A stretch of DNA of 64,000 bases from the NCBI RefSeq assembly GCF_000379805.1, contig NZ_KB903533.1:108845-172844 (forward strand). The letters run 5' to 3'. How positions within the stretch are numbered: the stretch's first letter is position 1; every line of letters begins with the position of its first letter. The notes under the pieces were generated by a model. It had not been told where the DNA came from. It worked only from the letters and a program-made list of their open reading frames with translations, and did not search any database. The translations under genes were made by a program, and so were the position numbers. The DNA is from Lewinella cohaerens DSM 23179 (lineage in GTDB: Bacteria > Bacteroidota > Bacteroidia > Chitinophagales > Saprospiraceae). Of the stretch, positions 35,074 through 43,259 are shown one piece after another.

Positions 35074-36345
35074 TTAAACTACATTGGTAAGCCGATTCAT
35101 CCAATTCATAATTTCTTCCCCTATTTGTTTCTGCCACTTGACTACAGAACCGTCGAATTTTGTAAACAACAGCCCACATTCCATTTCCGACAATTGCTTT
35201 TGCTTATTGATGTCCACAAATTTTCCTGTAACATAAGGCTTATCACCGGGGTACAAAAGCGCGACTTTCTCTGCCTTAAAGTAATGGTGATAGGCGTACA
35301 TTTGCCTAATGTCTTCAATAGAAGGCTTATTGGCTACTAACTTCCATTTTGTATCCAATACATAATTACCGTCTTCAGTGGAAATGGTAATGTCCGGTCT
35401 GATGCTTCTCTTTCTTCCACCTTCTGGTTTCCAAAAAAATCTTGAGTTCTGACCTTTAACTTTAAGTTGCTTGTTTTTCCTCAAACTCACCAATACAAAT
35501 TGCTCCCAAAGTGCATTCATGTCAAACATCAATGCCAGCACATCGTTTTGACCTTTGCTTAAATCAGGATGATAATGCAGTAGAATCAAGCGGGCAATTT
35601 CGATGGCTTTACTGTAACCAATCGTTTTACGATTGAACACGAGTTGATCAAAAACCGATGCTGAAATTTTTTGATTGGGCATTTCGGGAAAATGGAGTAG
35701 CAGCGCATTGATTCTGCCAACTAATGCCGAATTAGTATTGATTATTTTAAGTACCCGGATGGTTTGATAGAGAATGATATGCAGTAAATGTACGGCATCA
35801 TAAGTGGTGTTTTTGGTGTAAAAACGCTCTTTGTGTACCAGGTTTTTACTTACCTGTTTGCTGAATTGAAGGCTTCCTTTTAATGCTTTTAAATTCCCCT
35901 CGGTCTTTCTATATTTTTTTACCAAGCCCCGATGCAGCAGGTATTCTACTTCTATTACAAATAGTTCGAAGTACAAATCCAGCACGGAATTGTTTTGGAT
36001 TTTCAAATGGGATGAGCTTGGTGCTTTTACATCAAAACCATGGACGTTTCGCAGCATGTCTATCAAGACCTGGTTCCATTTTTTCTTTTCACTCTCATCC
36101 TCCTTTTGTCGTTTGTCGGCTTTGGGAATCACACTGATTAAGGTGTTACCCACCTGAATAGCTCCAACATATTCATTGAATTGTATTCCGTTGCGAATTA
36201 AGCTGTAATACGGAACACCCTTCCCAAAAAAGCGTAAAAATGCATCCAGTTTGTTTTGGTCAAAGACCACGCCGTCCTCAAACTTTTGATTGAGTACGAT
36301 GGCCTGGTGTTCAAATACGCATATATGTTCTCTTCTAGCTTTCAA
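35074..36345 (-). CDS. mcrC: McrC-like endonuclease subunit of type IV restriction
   Basis: A 423-residue protein. The start is a TTG at 36345 supported by an AGGAG ribosome-binding site seven bases before it and a stop codon immediately upstream in frame; there is no nearby in-frame ATG. The N-terminal McrC domain includes GVPYYSLIRNGIQFNEYVGA and LISVIPKAD. The C-terminal PD-(D/E)xK nuclease core is RPDITISTEDGNYVLDTKWK near 335-355 with catalytic D and D-x-K. McrC cuts DNA when McrB translocates from methylated sites. It begins 17 bases after the mcrB stop, as in classical mcrBC operons. Confidence 0.92.
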   Translation of the reverse strand: MKARREHICVFEHQAIVLNQKFEDGVVFDQNKLDAFLRFFGKGVPYYSLIRNGIQFNEYVGAIQVGNTLISVIPKADKRQKEDESEKKKWNQVLIDMLRNVHGFDVKAPSSSHLKIQNNSVLDLYFELFVIEVEYLLHRGLVKKYRKTEGNLKALKGSLQFSKQVSKNLVHKERFYTKNTTYDAVHLLHIILYQTIRVLKIINTNSALVGRINALLLHFPEMPNQKISASVFDQLVFNRKTIGYSKAIEIARLILLHYHPDLSKGQNDVLALMFDMNALWEQFVLVSLRKNKQLKVKGQNSRFFWKPEGGRKRSIRPDITISTEDGNYVLDTKWKLVANKPSIEDIRQMYAYHHYFKAEKVALLYPGDKPYVTGKFVDINKQKQLSEMECGLLFTKFDGSVVKWQKQIGEEIMNWMNRLTNVV

Positions 36346-36361
36346 TTTCTTCTCCTAGTGC

Positions 36362-39106
36362 CTAGTTCATCAATAAGCGGATGGCTTTTTGAAAGGTCAT
36401 CCCATTTTGAATGTATCTACTCCCCGATTGATTGGGACGATAATCAATGATCTGGTAAATTGCCTTCTCCGCAAAGTCTTCATTTTCGTACCCCGTAGCA
36501 AAGTCTACTTGATCGGGTTCATTTTCGGAGTAGACAAAACCACTGCCTAACACTGCTCCTATTTTGGCGTAATCGCCAAAGAAATATTCTTGCAATAAAG
36601 GAATGATATTGCGATAAAAAGATTCTTCCAAATCCATCCAATCATTCACCCGAATAAAATAGCTATGACCTATAAGATGGTCCCGGTCAAGTAATTTTTC
36701 AATTCTTCGATTGATGGTTTTTAAAACGTCTTTGAGGTTAAGTCCTTCAAATTTGATCACTCCCTCAAATTTCTCTGATGGAATATTCAAATCATTTACT
36801 GATCCCATATACTCATACTTTTTTGTATTCAAGATAGTCGCTCCAACTAGATCAATAAAACCTTTTTCGGCTTCAATCCATTGAGAGTCATTCGACGCCA
36901 ATATTTTATTTTTCATCCAAAGCCTCTGAAGCATTAGACTCGGTTCAAGCAGTTCTGGCTTGGGCGGCATTTCGGTAAAACTGAATCGTCTTCTTAATGC
37001 AGTATCGAGTGCCTCTACGCTTCGGTCAGCAGTGTTCATCGTACCAATGATGTAAAGATTGGCGGGTACGCCGAATTTTTCTTTGCTATAGGGAAGCATT
37101 ACTTTAAGTGCTTCCTCTTTCCCCAGTCGTTTATCCGCTTCAATGAGCGTAATCAGTTCGCCAAAAATCTGGGAGACATTTCCCCTGTTGATTTCGTCAA
37201 TGATTAGGACGTAGTTTTTTCCTTGCGTAGTGTCAAAGTCTTTTTTGGTCATCTTTTGGACCACTTCAACTTTATCATTATAAGTGTAGGATTTCTCTTC
37301 AACCTTCCCATTTACCCTCTTCCCAGTCTGTTTTATGGCGTTTAAAGCAGACCAGTAAGCGGAGGAATTAATACCACCAATAACTTCTCTAAATTCATTA
37401 TTAATATTACTAACACTATCTAAACTACCTATAGCTGCTTGTAATTTTGTTAATCTCGGCTTGGAAACCGTATAAGTTCTTATCCCATTGTGATGCTTGA
37501 TAATGATATTCCCTTGCTGCGAGATACTGTCAATCAGAACAGTACCACCTGATTTTGTCTTTAATTCAACCTCTTCCTCGTTGATTAGCTTTTCTTGAAC
37601 TTCCTCAATGAACAAATCGTAGAGGTATGAAAAATCCAGTGCTTCGGCGGTTTCTTTTGATTTACTGAACTTGGCAATGTCAAAGGACGCTTCAATACTA
37701 AGTTTTTTAAACAATCCCGGCTCTACTCGGTAAATAACTTCGTCGCCATCTTTTTCAGGTTCAATTGGCTTGATTCCCTCAATAAACTCTTCATAACTCA
37801 TGCTTTGGTGAAAGGTGGTAAAGACGATTTGTCCCTCTTTCAATTTCTTGTCAAACTCCTCCTTTATTTGGGGCCGAGTCAAGCCAGAAATATCTACACC
37901 AACAATTGTAAGTGCCTCATTGATGGTATGGTAGGTTTTACCTGTACCTGGAGGGCCGAAAAGAATTTGATTTAAAGGCGTTTGGGGAGTGTTGTCAGTC
38001 ATTACTAATCCAGGATTTATTATCTCGTCATCGTTTACTATTTCTTTGATTGGAGACAGGTTATCTTGCCTAGGCTTTGAATAATTGCCATAGAATTTAA
38101 AATCTGATATAGGCTTGGGTGAAATTTCCTCAATGGATTCAGCTAAGAATAGGATATAGGCCTTCTTCGTATCATCCTTATAATCTCCGAAGTTGGAATG
38201 AAAGTACTTGATCTTTTTTTCATCCCATTTTTTCTCGGATAGTTCTTTTGCATTGATCGCGAAATCCACGATGTTCGCTCTGTACTGTACATGGCCTTTG
38301 CTACTGTAATAAAGAGGGAAGCTTTGCCCGTCTTTTACTTTTTCTCTTAGAAAATTCAAGGTTTTTTGGCCACCGCTGGGCTTTTTACTATTCCAGGTTA
38401 TTAATCCCGAATATTCTGCTTCTAAGTTTGTTGCATCTTCCTGCCACCCCGTACCATCAGATGCCATTAAGCCGATCACTTCCTCGATCCATTCAGTTCT
38501 GAAAGCATAGACTAGTGAGGAAATTAGATACGTGTAATTGTCTTGATTTTGGAGCTTTAGCTTATACTCGTCAAAATATTCTTTTAAATCATGGATAAAC
38601 TTCGGAGGAGAGTAGTCCTTCTTTAATAAATTGACACTCACCATTTGCCTATGATTATCACTTAAAATGGTGCAATTATCCTGAGGTGATAAAAGGTAAT
38701 TGAAAGCATTTAATATGGACTTACCCGTTATTTCAGCGTGCTTGAATTTGAATTTCACCAAACTTTCTACCCAATTGCCCATGCGGACGCTGGCATCCGC
38801 TAGTACTCGATAGCCATCATATCGATTATACCTTGCTTTGTCTTTAGCCCTGTTGTCACAATAGGCGATGATCTCAAAAAGATTGTCCTTAATTTTTTCA
38901 AATTCAGGATTGATTTCTGTTATTTCCAGAAACTGTGTATAATCCGAAGAAAGACGAATCAAATCCTCCTTCATTTGATCAGATACGTTCAGTTCCAACC
39001 AGTTCTTGAGTGCTAATTGGCCTTTTAGGAAGTAAAAGTCTGTTTCCCTAATAATATTCTGAAAATGCTGCCCCTGGATGGTTTTTTCTATTTCTTGCTG
39101 AGTCAT
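36362..39106 (-). CDS. mcrB: McrB-like GTPase of type IV restriction
   Basis: A 914-residue protein, longer than E. coli McrB (about 460) because of a 380-residue N-terminal recognition region. The AAA+ motor has Walker A ILFGPPGTGKTYHT near 384, an FTTFHQSMSYEEFIEG segment typical of McrB, Walker B YVLIIDEINRGNVSQI near 630, and TMNTADRSVEALDTALRRRF containing sensor 1 and arginine finger. McrB hydrolyses GTP rather than ATP and recognises modified cytosine through its N-terminus. That N-terminus is unrelated to any domain I can name, so the modification sensed is open. It is directly upstream of mcrC. Confidence 0.92.
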   Translation of the reverse strand: MTQQEIEKTIQGQHFQNIIRETDFYFLKGQLALKNWLELNVSDQMKEDLIRLSSDYTQFLEITEINPEFEKIKDNLFEIIAYCDNRAKDKARYNRYDGYRVLADASVRMGNWVESLVKFKFKHAEITGKSILNAFNYLLSPQDNCTILSDNHRQMVSVNLLKKDYSPPKFIHDLKEYFDEYKLKLQNQDNYTYLISSLVYAFRTEWIEEVIGLMASDGTGWQEDATNLEAEYSGLITWNSKKPSGGQKTLNFLREKVKDGQSFPLYYSSKGHVQYRANIVDFAINAKELSEKKWDEKKIKYFHSNFGDYKDDTKKAYILFLAESIEEISPKPISDFKFYGNYSKPRQDNLSPIKEIVNDDEIINPGLVMTDNTPQTPLNQILFGPPGTGKTYHTINEALTIVGVDISGLTRPQIKEEFDKKLKEGQIVFTTFHQSMSYEEFIEGIKPIEPEKDGDEVIYRVEPGLFKKLSIEASFDIAKFSKSKETAEALDFSYLYDLFIEEVQEKLINEEEVELKTKSGGTVLIDSISQQGNIIIKHHNGIRTYTVSKPRLTKLQAAIGSLDSVSNINNEFREVIGGINSSAYWSALNAIKQTGKRVNGKVEEKSYTYNDKVEVVQKMTKKDFDTTQGKNYVLIIDEINRGNVSQIFGELITLIEADKRLGKEEALKVMLPYSKEKFGVPANLYIIGTMNTADRSVEALDTALRRRFSFTEMPPKPELLEPSLMLQRLWMKNKILASNDSQWIEAEKGFIDLVGATILNTKKYEYMGSVNDLNIPSEKFEGVIKFEGLNLKDVLKTINRRIEKLLDRDHLIGHSYFIRVNDWMDLEESFYRNIIPLLQEYFFGDYAKIGAVLGSGFVYSENEPDQVDFATGYENEDFAEKAIYQIIDYRPNQSGSRYIQNGMTFQKAIRLLMN

Positions 39107-39191
39107 GTGTTTTTCTCTTTTTCATGCTTTGGAGACATACGTGTTTCTTTATAGAAATCAGAATTTTCCTGATCCAAGCAGATAAATCATC

Positions 39192-39350
39192 TCAGATGTT
39201 AGCCATTACTTGTTCAGCTAATTCCTCCACGTCAATCACCCCCGTCATCAAGTGAGGTAGTAAAATTACGCTCGCTTCTTTCAAGAGTTGATTTTGTAGG
39301 ATTTGTAATAGAATCAAAGCGAAAGGGGATGTGAACAGGTGGGAAAAACG
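39192..39350 (-). pseudogene. relic of type I restriction specificity subunit (hsdS C-terminus)
   Basis: Read on the minus strand, the frame ending in a TGA at 39192-39194 translates to ...ALILLQILQNQLLKEASVIL then LPHLMTGVIDVEELAEQVMA plus two residues and stop. This matches the conserved end of HsdS subunits (coiled-coil conserved region, L(R/K)EARDxLLPRLMSGxIxV). No start codon precedes it; an in-frame stop lies about 53 codons upstream. It is a leftover tail of a lost type I restriction locus between mcrB and the XRE regulator. Confidence 0.7.
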
Positions 39351-39362
39351 TAATCTACCTTC

Positions 39363-39740
39363 TCACTCAATAATCCCCCACCGCCGCGCCTGGTCCGGAT
39401 TATTCTCTGCTATGTAATCTTCTAATATCTTAATCCGCTTTTGGAGTTCATTGTTTAGTTGAATGAAAACAGCATCTTGTTTTTGCTCATCCATGCTGGT
39501 ATAAGGCTTTTCAGGGCGGGGGAATTTGGGTGCTTCGGTAGTAAGATCCGTCAATACAAGATCTTGCAAATTCATATCAAAAATATCTGCTATTTGGACC
39601 AGCTTGTCGACGGGTGGATCACTTGTGCCTTTTTCATACTTGGTTACCTGACTTCCATTCACGCCAATTTTATCCCCAAGGTCATTTTGGGTTAAGCCCT
39701 GGCTTTTTCGCAAGTACTTGATATTCTTAGATAAAAACAT
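39363..39740 (-). CDS. XRE-family HTH regulator with coiled-coil tail
   Basis: A 125-residue protein. Residues 1-60 are a classic Cro/CI HTH (NIKYLRKSQGLTQNDLGDKI, then GVNGSQVTKYEKGTSDPPVD). A linker and a C-terminal helical segment (QDAVFIQLNNELQKRIKILE) probably give dimerisation. It is divergent from the module that starts at 39785 on the plus strand, and its own start region lies just behind that promoter, so it may control both directions. In Bacteroidota mobile elements such regulators often sit at one end; which genes it controls here is not shown. Confidence 0.8.
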   Translation of the reverse strand: MFLSKNIKYLRKSQGLTQNDLGDKIGVNGSQVTKYEKGTSDPPVDKLVQIADIFDMNLQDLVLTDLTTEAPKFPRPEKPYTSMDEQKQDAVFIQLNNELQKRIKILEDYIAENNPDQARRWGIIE

Positions 39741-39784
39741 TATTGAAATAAAAATATTTACAGATAAGAAGAAAAAACGTCTTA

Positions 39785-39820
39785 ATTGTAAGGTTTTATG
39801 AATAAAAGGCAGTAAATTTG
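39785..39820 (+). promoter_or_regulatory. Bacteroidota-type promoter of the leader RNA / accessory module
   Basis: TAAATTTG at 39813-39820 is an exact TAnnTTTG -7 box, with an ATTG at 39785-39788 about 24 bases upstream in the -33 place. Transcription would begin near 39827, upstream of a run of hairpins and of the gene at 40064. It faces away from the XRE gene ending its 5' side at 39740. Confidence 0.6.
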
Positions 39821-39880
39821 TATCGAAACAACGATTTAACGGCTAAATTACACCATAAGAAGACACAAACAAAGATTTGA

Positions 39881-40035
39881 CCGGCAAAACTTGCATTTGC
39901 CGGAGGAAACCCTCCATGTCTTTAAGTAAGATACTCCGGGAGTAAACAAGCCAGAGGGCTTGCACTGGGTAAATACGATGGGTGCATTGAAGTTGAATTA
40001 AATCGAGTTATCCCCGGTACTTCGTAACGGGTTTT
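39881..40035 (+). ncRNA. putative structured leader RNA ending in a terminator-like hairpin
   Basis: Five short stems follow one another downstream of the promoter. They are CCGGCAAA/TTTGCCGG (39881-39903, perfect, 7-base loop), GGAGG/CCTCC (39902-39915, sharing bases with the first, so the two compete), ACTCC/GGAGT (near 39930), CAAGCC/GGCTTG (near 39949-39964), and CCC-G...C-GGG with a TTC loop (40013-40031) followed by TTTT. The last resembles an intrinsic terminator or attenuator 30 bases before the ATG at 40064. Stem choice between the first two suggests regulation. I do not recognise a known riboswitch class. Confidence 0.45.
40013..40035 (+). terminator. terminator/attenuator-like hairpin before the 40064 gene
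   Basis: A stem of eight positions with one mismatch (CCCGGTAC against GTAACGGG), 3-base TTC loop, then TTTT. It lies 29 bases upstream of the first gene of the module, so read-through would decide its expression. Confidence 0.4.
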
Positions 40036-40063
40036 AAACAGCTTAAAGATAAAAATTAAATCC

Positions 40064-40411
40064 ATGAGTGCGCCCGTAAAATTACCAGCGGTGAGGTCGA
40101 CCATTCAGCGATGGGTGGAAGACCAGATGGTGGCCAACCAGGTGTCTAAGGAAGACCTGGCGACGGCCCTGGGTATTTCTACCGAGAGAACCACCCGTCG
40201 CCTGAGCGGTTCCAGTGACTTTAAGGCGGCGGAGATCTTCAAGATGGCCCTGCTGTTCGATAAGCATTGGTACAACGATATCGTACGGCCTTTCGAGGTG
40301 GGTACGGATGAAATCACCCTGGGAAAGGCCATTTGTCTGGCCCGCGAAGAAGGGAAAGATTTGTGCCTGATCGACCGCGCAGCAAGTATTCCTCCTCCCA
40401 AAATCTCCTAG
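40064..40411 (+). CDS. small HTH protein, first gene of the accessory module
   Basis: A 115-residue protein. A helix-turn-helix of the XRE type is readable at residues 20-60 (NQVSKEDLATALGISTERTT then RRLSGSSDFKAAEIFK), where the second helix is unusually basic. The C-terminal 45 residues (TLGKAICLAREEGKDLCLID) are not recognised. It follows the structured leader by about 30 bases and is followed after 2 bases by the next gene. Probable DNA-binding regulator of the module; no function beyond that can be assigned. Confidence 0.65.
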   Translation: MSAPVKLPAVRSTIQRWVEDQMVANQVSKEDLATALGISTERTTRRLSGSSDFKAAEIFKMALLFDKHWYNDIVRPFEVGTDEITLGKAICLAREEGKDLCLIDRAASIPPPKIS

Positions 40412-40413
40412 CA

Positions 40414-40803
40414 ATGACCAAAGACACGACTGCCATCTCCAAAGACTTACTGTCTGTACTCATGCAGCAGAATATGCTCCTGCTCCAGCAGCAGAAGGAC
40501 CTGCAAATTGAGCGGGAAGCTTATCGCATTGAGATGATGAAAATGGAGTTCTCCATGCGGGCATCCTTACCGGCGGATACGCGACCGCAGTGGGTGTCTA
40601 AAGACGAAGCGGCTTGGCTACTGGGCCTGACGCTCTTTACCACCGGCCATCACCGACGAGCAATTGGCTGGCTACATGATAACGGTGAGTTGATCACCAC
40701 GGCGGGTGGCCGCAACTCGATGCTTTTTCTTAGAAATGAAGTCATGGAAGTCAATCAACGCATCGTGGAGGGCACCGTAATTGTCCCTAAGAAATTTGGC
40801 TAA
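40414..40803 (+). CDS. excisionase/MerR-like helix-turn-helix protein
   Basis: The ATG at 40414 is chosen over the upstream open frame, which overlaps the previous gene; this gives 129 residues. Residues 15-50 are a glutamine-rich coiled coil (LMQQNMLLLQQQKDLQIERE). The C-terminal half looks like the winged helix of excisionase-type proteins: WVSKDEAAWLLGLTLFTTGH, then RRAIGWLHDNGELITTAGGR. This domain is common in Bacteroidota mobile elements, where it regulates excision or transfer genes. It lies 2 bases downstream of the 40064 gene. The domain type is likely; its role is not shown. Confidence 0.65.
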   Translation: MTKDTTAISKDLLSVLMQQNMLLLQQQKDLQIEREAYRIEMMKMEFSMRASLPADTRPQWVSKDEAAWLLGLTLFTTGHHRRAIGWLHDNGELITTAGGRNSMLFLRNEVMEVNQRIVEGTVIVPKKFG

Positions 40804-40871
40804 CCTTCTGTAGTGGAGGCTAAATAGCCGACGGCTTTTCGATCACAAATTCAAAACACTGTAAAGAACTT

Positions 40872-41074
40872 AGAACTTATTGGAAAATTTGCGAACTGAT
40901 TCTCAATGATTTGCGGTTCTGGCTAAGAAGTCAAAATCGAGCTTAGCGGGCTAAGTGAGATTTTTAGTTCGACGCCAGGTTCGAAAATCCTTGAGAATCA
41001 GGAAGCATCGAGCGATTTCTTTCGAATACTTCAATCATTCGTTTTTCATCAAATTAAATTTTCCAATAAGCTCT
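40872..41074. repeat. MITE-like element, copy B
   Basis: A 203-bp non-coding element collinear with copy A (26615-26821). Terminal repeats AGAACTTATTGGAAAATTT (40872-40890) and its near-complement (41056-41074) match at 18 of 19 positions. Inner arms 40896-40912 and 40985-41001 pair (CTGATTCTCAATGATTT with AAATCCTTGAGAATCAG). Compared with copy A, TTTTC/GAAAA in the arms has become TTCTC/GAGAA on both sides, so pairing is kept. Confidence 0.85.
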
Positions 41075-41224
41075 TAACTCAGCACGCCACGTGCGAGCTG
41101 GGCAAGATGATGCCTGACGTGACGGTTGCTGGCTGGGACTTCGGTCCCGGTCAGTACCTCACCAGGTAGGCTAGACCATTGTTCATTTGTTCCGATAAAT
41201 CGGAATTTAACCAACTACTTACCT

Positions 41225-42574
41225 ATGGGTAATACTGTGATCCTCGTTCCCAAGACCGCTCCCGTTTCCTTCTTTGAACTGCACTTTCAGTACAGTAAGA
41301 AGCTGCTCCGGCAGCACATCAATGACTATAACGCCCAGCAGCAGGGGCCAGGCGCTTTGAAGCTCAAACTGCGGGCGGCGCATATCCAGTTGGCGGAGTA
41401 CCTCTTCCAACTCTACGGCGGGATGCTGCGAGGACAGCAGCGGAGTAGTAGTAGCAATCTGGCCGAGGGCATCCTCCCCGTGCTAAAGACCAGCAACGGA
41501 GCGCTGGCGAAACAACTGGGCACTTGCAAGGCTACCATCATCAACTTGCGTAAACGGCTGGTAGCGGCCAATATCATCGCTTACAAGAAGTGGCACGGAA
41601 GCAATGCGGCCTACGAGCTGGAGCTGAACGCCAAATGCTTGTTTCTGCGCGACCCCAAAGGCCAGCTCAACGCTAATTTGAACGACCTTTTTTTTGGTGC
41701 CCAAACAAAAACTTTTGACCATACAGTGTCAGGTACTCAGTATCCTGAGTATCCTGATCAGGATACTAAGAAAGAAAGAAATAAGAAAGGCGAAGCAACG
41801 GCTCCGATTGTGGAAAACTCAGCTCAGGCTGATGTAGCGGCCGTTCCTTCTTCGGCAAATATTCAGGAAACTGGTTCAGGATACGATGCCAACGTAACGG
41901 ATTCCGCCTCATCCCGCAAGGGCGAAAATCAGGATACCCAGCCCCCCAAGTTGCGCGCGGTCCCCCCATTTGCCAATACCCAGGGAGCTGTGTCGCAGGG
42001 ATTGCCCGAGCGGCTACCCGCCACTATGGATGAGGCCATCGGCTTTCTTAGTCCGGAAAACCAAACAAAGGTCCGCTACGCTGCCGGAATGTGCTGGAGC
42101 AAAGCCCTGGCCTCGATCTACAAAGACGAATGGTTGACCGACCGCCAGAAGGAAGCCGGAATGATTGCCCTGGCGGAATACATCGCTCGTTCGGTTCACC
42201 CGAAACGCTACGATGCCGCCAGGGGAGAAATCCAGGAGCGGCTGGATATGGTTTTCGAATGGGTCAATGACAAGCGTGGGCGCTTTGTGCTGCTGCCGCG
42301 CTACTACTTCGACCTCCGCAACCAAAAGAACGGCGGCTTCTCCGCGACGGAGCGCTGGCTGAAGAAAAAGCAGGTGCGCAACTTCCGTCGGGCGCGCCGG
42401 ACGGCCATCACCAAAGCCGTGAATACCTACCTGAAAGCCTTGCAACCCAATAGCGAAGTCGACCGACAGGAGCTGCATCACCAGTTGACGCAAACCCTGC
42501 GTAAGAAATACGGCGCAAAGATCGTGGCCATCTTTGAAGACCGGATTGATCAGGCCATTCTAAATATGAAATAA
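41225..42574 (+). CDS. replication-initiator-like winged-helix protein of the accessory module
   Basis: The ATG at 41225 (449 residues) is preferred; the frame extends upstream to 41126 but reads as leader. An N-terminal domain has a winged-helix core (NGALAKQLGTCKATIINLRK then RLVAANIIAYKKW, about 88-125), reminiscent of plasmid and ICE replication or transfer initiators. A low-complexity linker (about 160-270) carries five copies of the DNA word TCAGGATAC. The C-terminal 180 residues are basic and helical (RNFRRARRTAITKAVNTYLK). It stands after copy B of the MITE and 1 base before the next gene. I do not recognise a definite Rep family, so the replication role is a guess from architecture. 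Confidence 0.55.
   Translation: MGNTVILVPKTAPVSFFELHFQYSKKLLRQHINDYNAQQQGPGALKLKLRAAHIQLAEYLFQLYGGMLRGQQRSSSSNLAEGILPVLKTSNGALAKQLGTCKATIINLRKRLVAANIIAYKKWHGSNAAYELELNAKCLFLRDPKGQLNANLNDLFFGAQTKTFDHTVSGTQYPEYPDQDTKKERNKKGEATAPIVENSAQADVAAVPSSANIQETGSGYDANVTDSASSRKGENQDTQPPKLRAVPPFANTQGAVSQGLPERLPATMDEAIGFLSPENQTKVRYAAGMCWSKALASIYKDEWLTDRQKEAGMIALAEYIARSVHPKRYDAARGEIQERLDMVFEWVNDKRGRFVLLPRYYFDLRNQKNGGFSATERWLKKKQVRNFRRARRTAITKAVNTYLKALQPNSEVDRQELHHQLTQTLRKKYGAKIVAIFEDRIDQAILNMK
41740..41937. repeat. cluster of TCAGGATAC words
   Basis: Five exact copies of the 9-mer TCAGGATAC or its complement: 41740, 41749 (both complement, adjacent), 41758, 41876 and 41929. They fall in more than one reading frame of the host gene (YPE/YPD, QDT and SGY), so conservation is at DNA level. 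Confidence 0.85.
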
Positions 42575-42575
42575 G

Positions 42576-42890
42576 ATGCCTAAGCACCGAGACAAAGCGA
42601 CCACCGAGTTCGCCTTGCGGATCAAATTCAGGAACAACCCCGACACGACCTTCACCTGGTACCAAAGGGCGAAGGATGCCGAGGAGCAGCTCAGTATCTG
42701 GAAATCCTACCCCTACAAACAGTACAGCGGAGCGATCAAATGGGCGGCGATTCTGCCCGCCGAAGCCGCCAGAAATAAAGCCGACGCCAGTACCCACCTC
42801 TACGAGTACGACACCTGGTCAAACGGAAGTACCTGCTGGCTTAACCGGGAAGAGATAGACCACTTGAAACGCCAGAAAGCAAGAGTGTGA
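42576..42890 (+). CDS. small protein of unknown function
   Basis: A 104-residue, slightly basic protein starting 1 base after the winged-helix protein, hence in the same operon. It is rich in aromatic residues (FTWYQRAKDAEEQLSIWKSY near 25-45, TWSNGSTCWLNREEIDHL near the end) and has one cysteine. No membrane helix or signal peptide is present. No family recognised; it may be a partner of the preceding DNA-binding protein. Confidence 0.6.
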   Translation: MPKHRDKATTEFALRIKFRNNPDTTFTWYQRAKDAEEQLSIWKSYPYKQYSGAIKWAAILPAEAARNKADASTHLYEYDTWSNGSTCWLNREEIDHLKRQKARV

Positions 42891-42906
42891 TGACTTCATA
42901 GAATAA

Positions 42907-43228
42907 TTAGCCACAGAGGCACAGGGACACGGAGTTTTTTTAATCTGCGCCTCTGCGCGACATAAACTTTTGGGAACGTAACCATCCAAATACGCCTATG
43001 CACAGAAAACTACTCTACCTGACTTTTGCTCAACTGGGCCGCTGGGCCTATCGCTACCTGGTTTGGTGGGAAAAGAACGTGCTTAGGACCTTGGATGGAC
43101 TGGCCGATTACTTCAACGAGGACAATTAAAACCAGCAGTTCTCACTACTTAACTATAAAGGCAAAAGACACCGTGAAACGGTTTCGACCAGAAATAAAAA
43201 CCTCCGTACCTCCGCGCCTCCGCGGCTT
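42907..43228. repeat. REP-type inverted pair flanking a 43-codon ORF
   Basis: At 42907-42940 lies TTAGCCACAGAGGCACAG... ending ACGGAGTTTTT; at 43194-43228 is a related sequence in inverse orientation (AAAAACCTCCGTACCTCCGC then GCCTCCGCGGCTTAG). Within the left copy, CCACAGAGGCACAG can pair with CTGCGCCTCTGCG at 42945-42958. This family of CACAGAGGCACGGAG repeats is common between genes in Bacteroidota. Here two copies bracket about 250 bases containing the small ORF at 42998. Confidence 0.6.
42998..43129 (+). CDS. 43-residue ORF between inverted repeats
   Basis: An ATG at 42998 opens 43 codons ending in TAA at 43127-43129. The peptide has a high tryptophan and tyrosine content (FAQLGRWAYRYLVWWEKNVL near 8-27) and could be an amphipathic or membrane-binding helix. 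It is short and bracketed by REP-like repeats, so it may be either a real small gene of the module or a chance ORF. Coding composition resembles its neighbours. Confidence 0.4.
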   Translation: MHRKLLYLTFAQLGRWAYRYLVWWEKNVLRTLDGLADYFNEDN

Positions 43229-43259
43229 AGAAAAATGACAATTACAAACTAAAAATACA

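Noticed and set aside
42909-42959. Intrinsic terminator after the 42576 gene
   Set aside because: The T-run lies in the loop between the arms, not after the stem; the sequence fits a dispersed REP-like repeat better.
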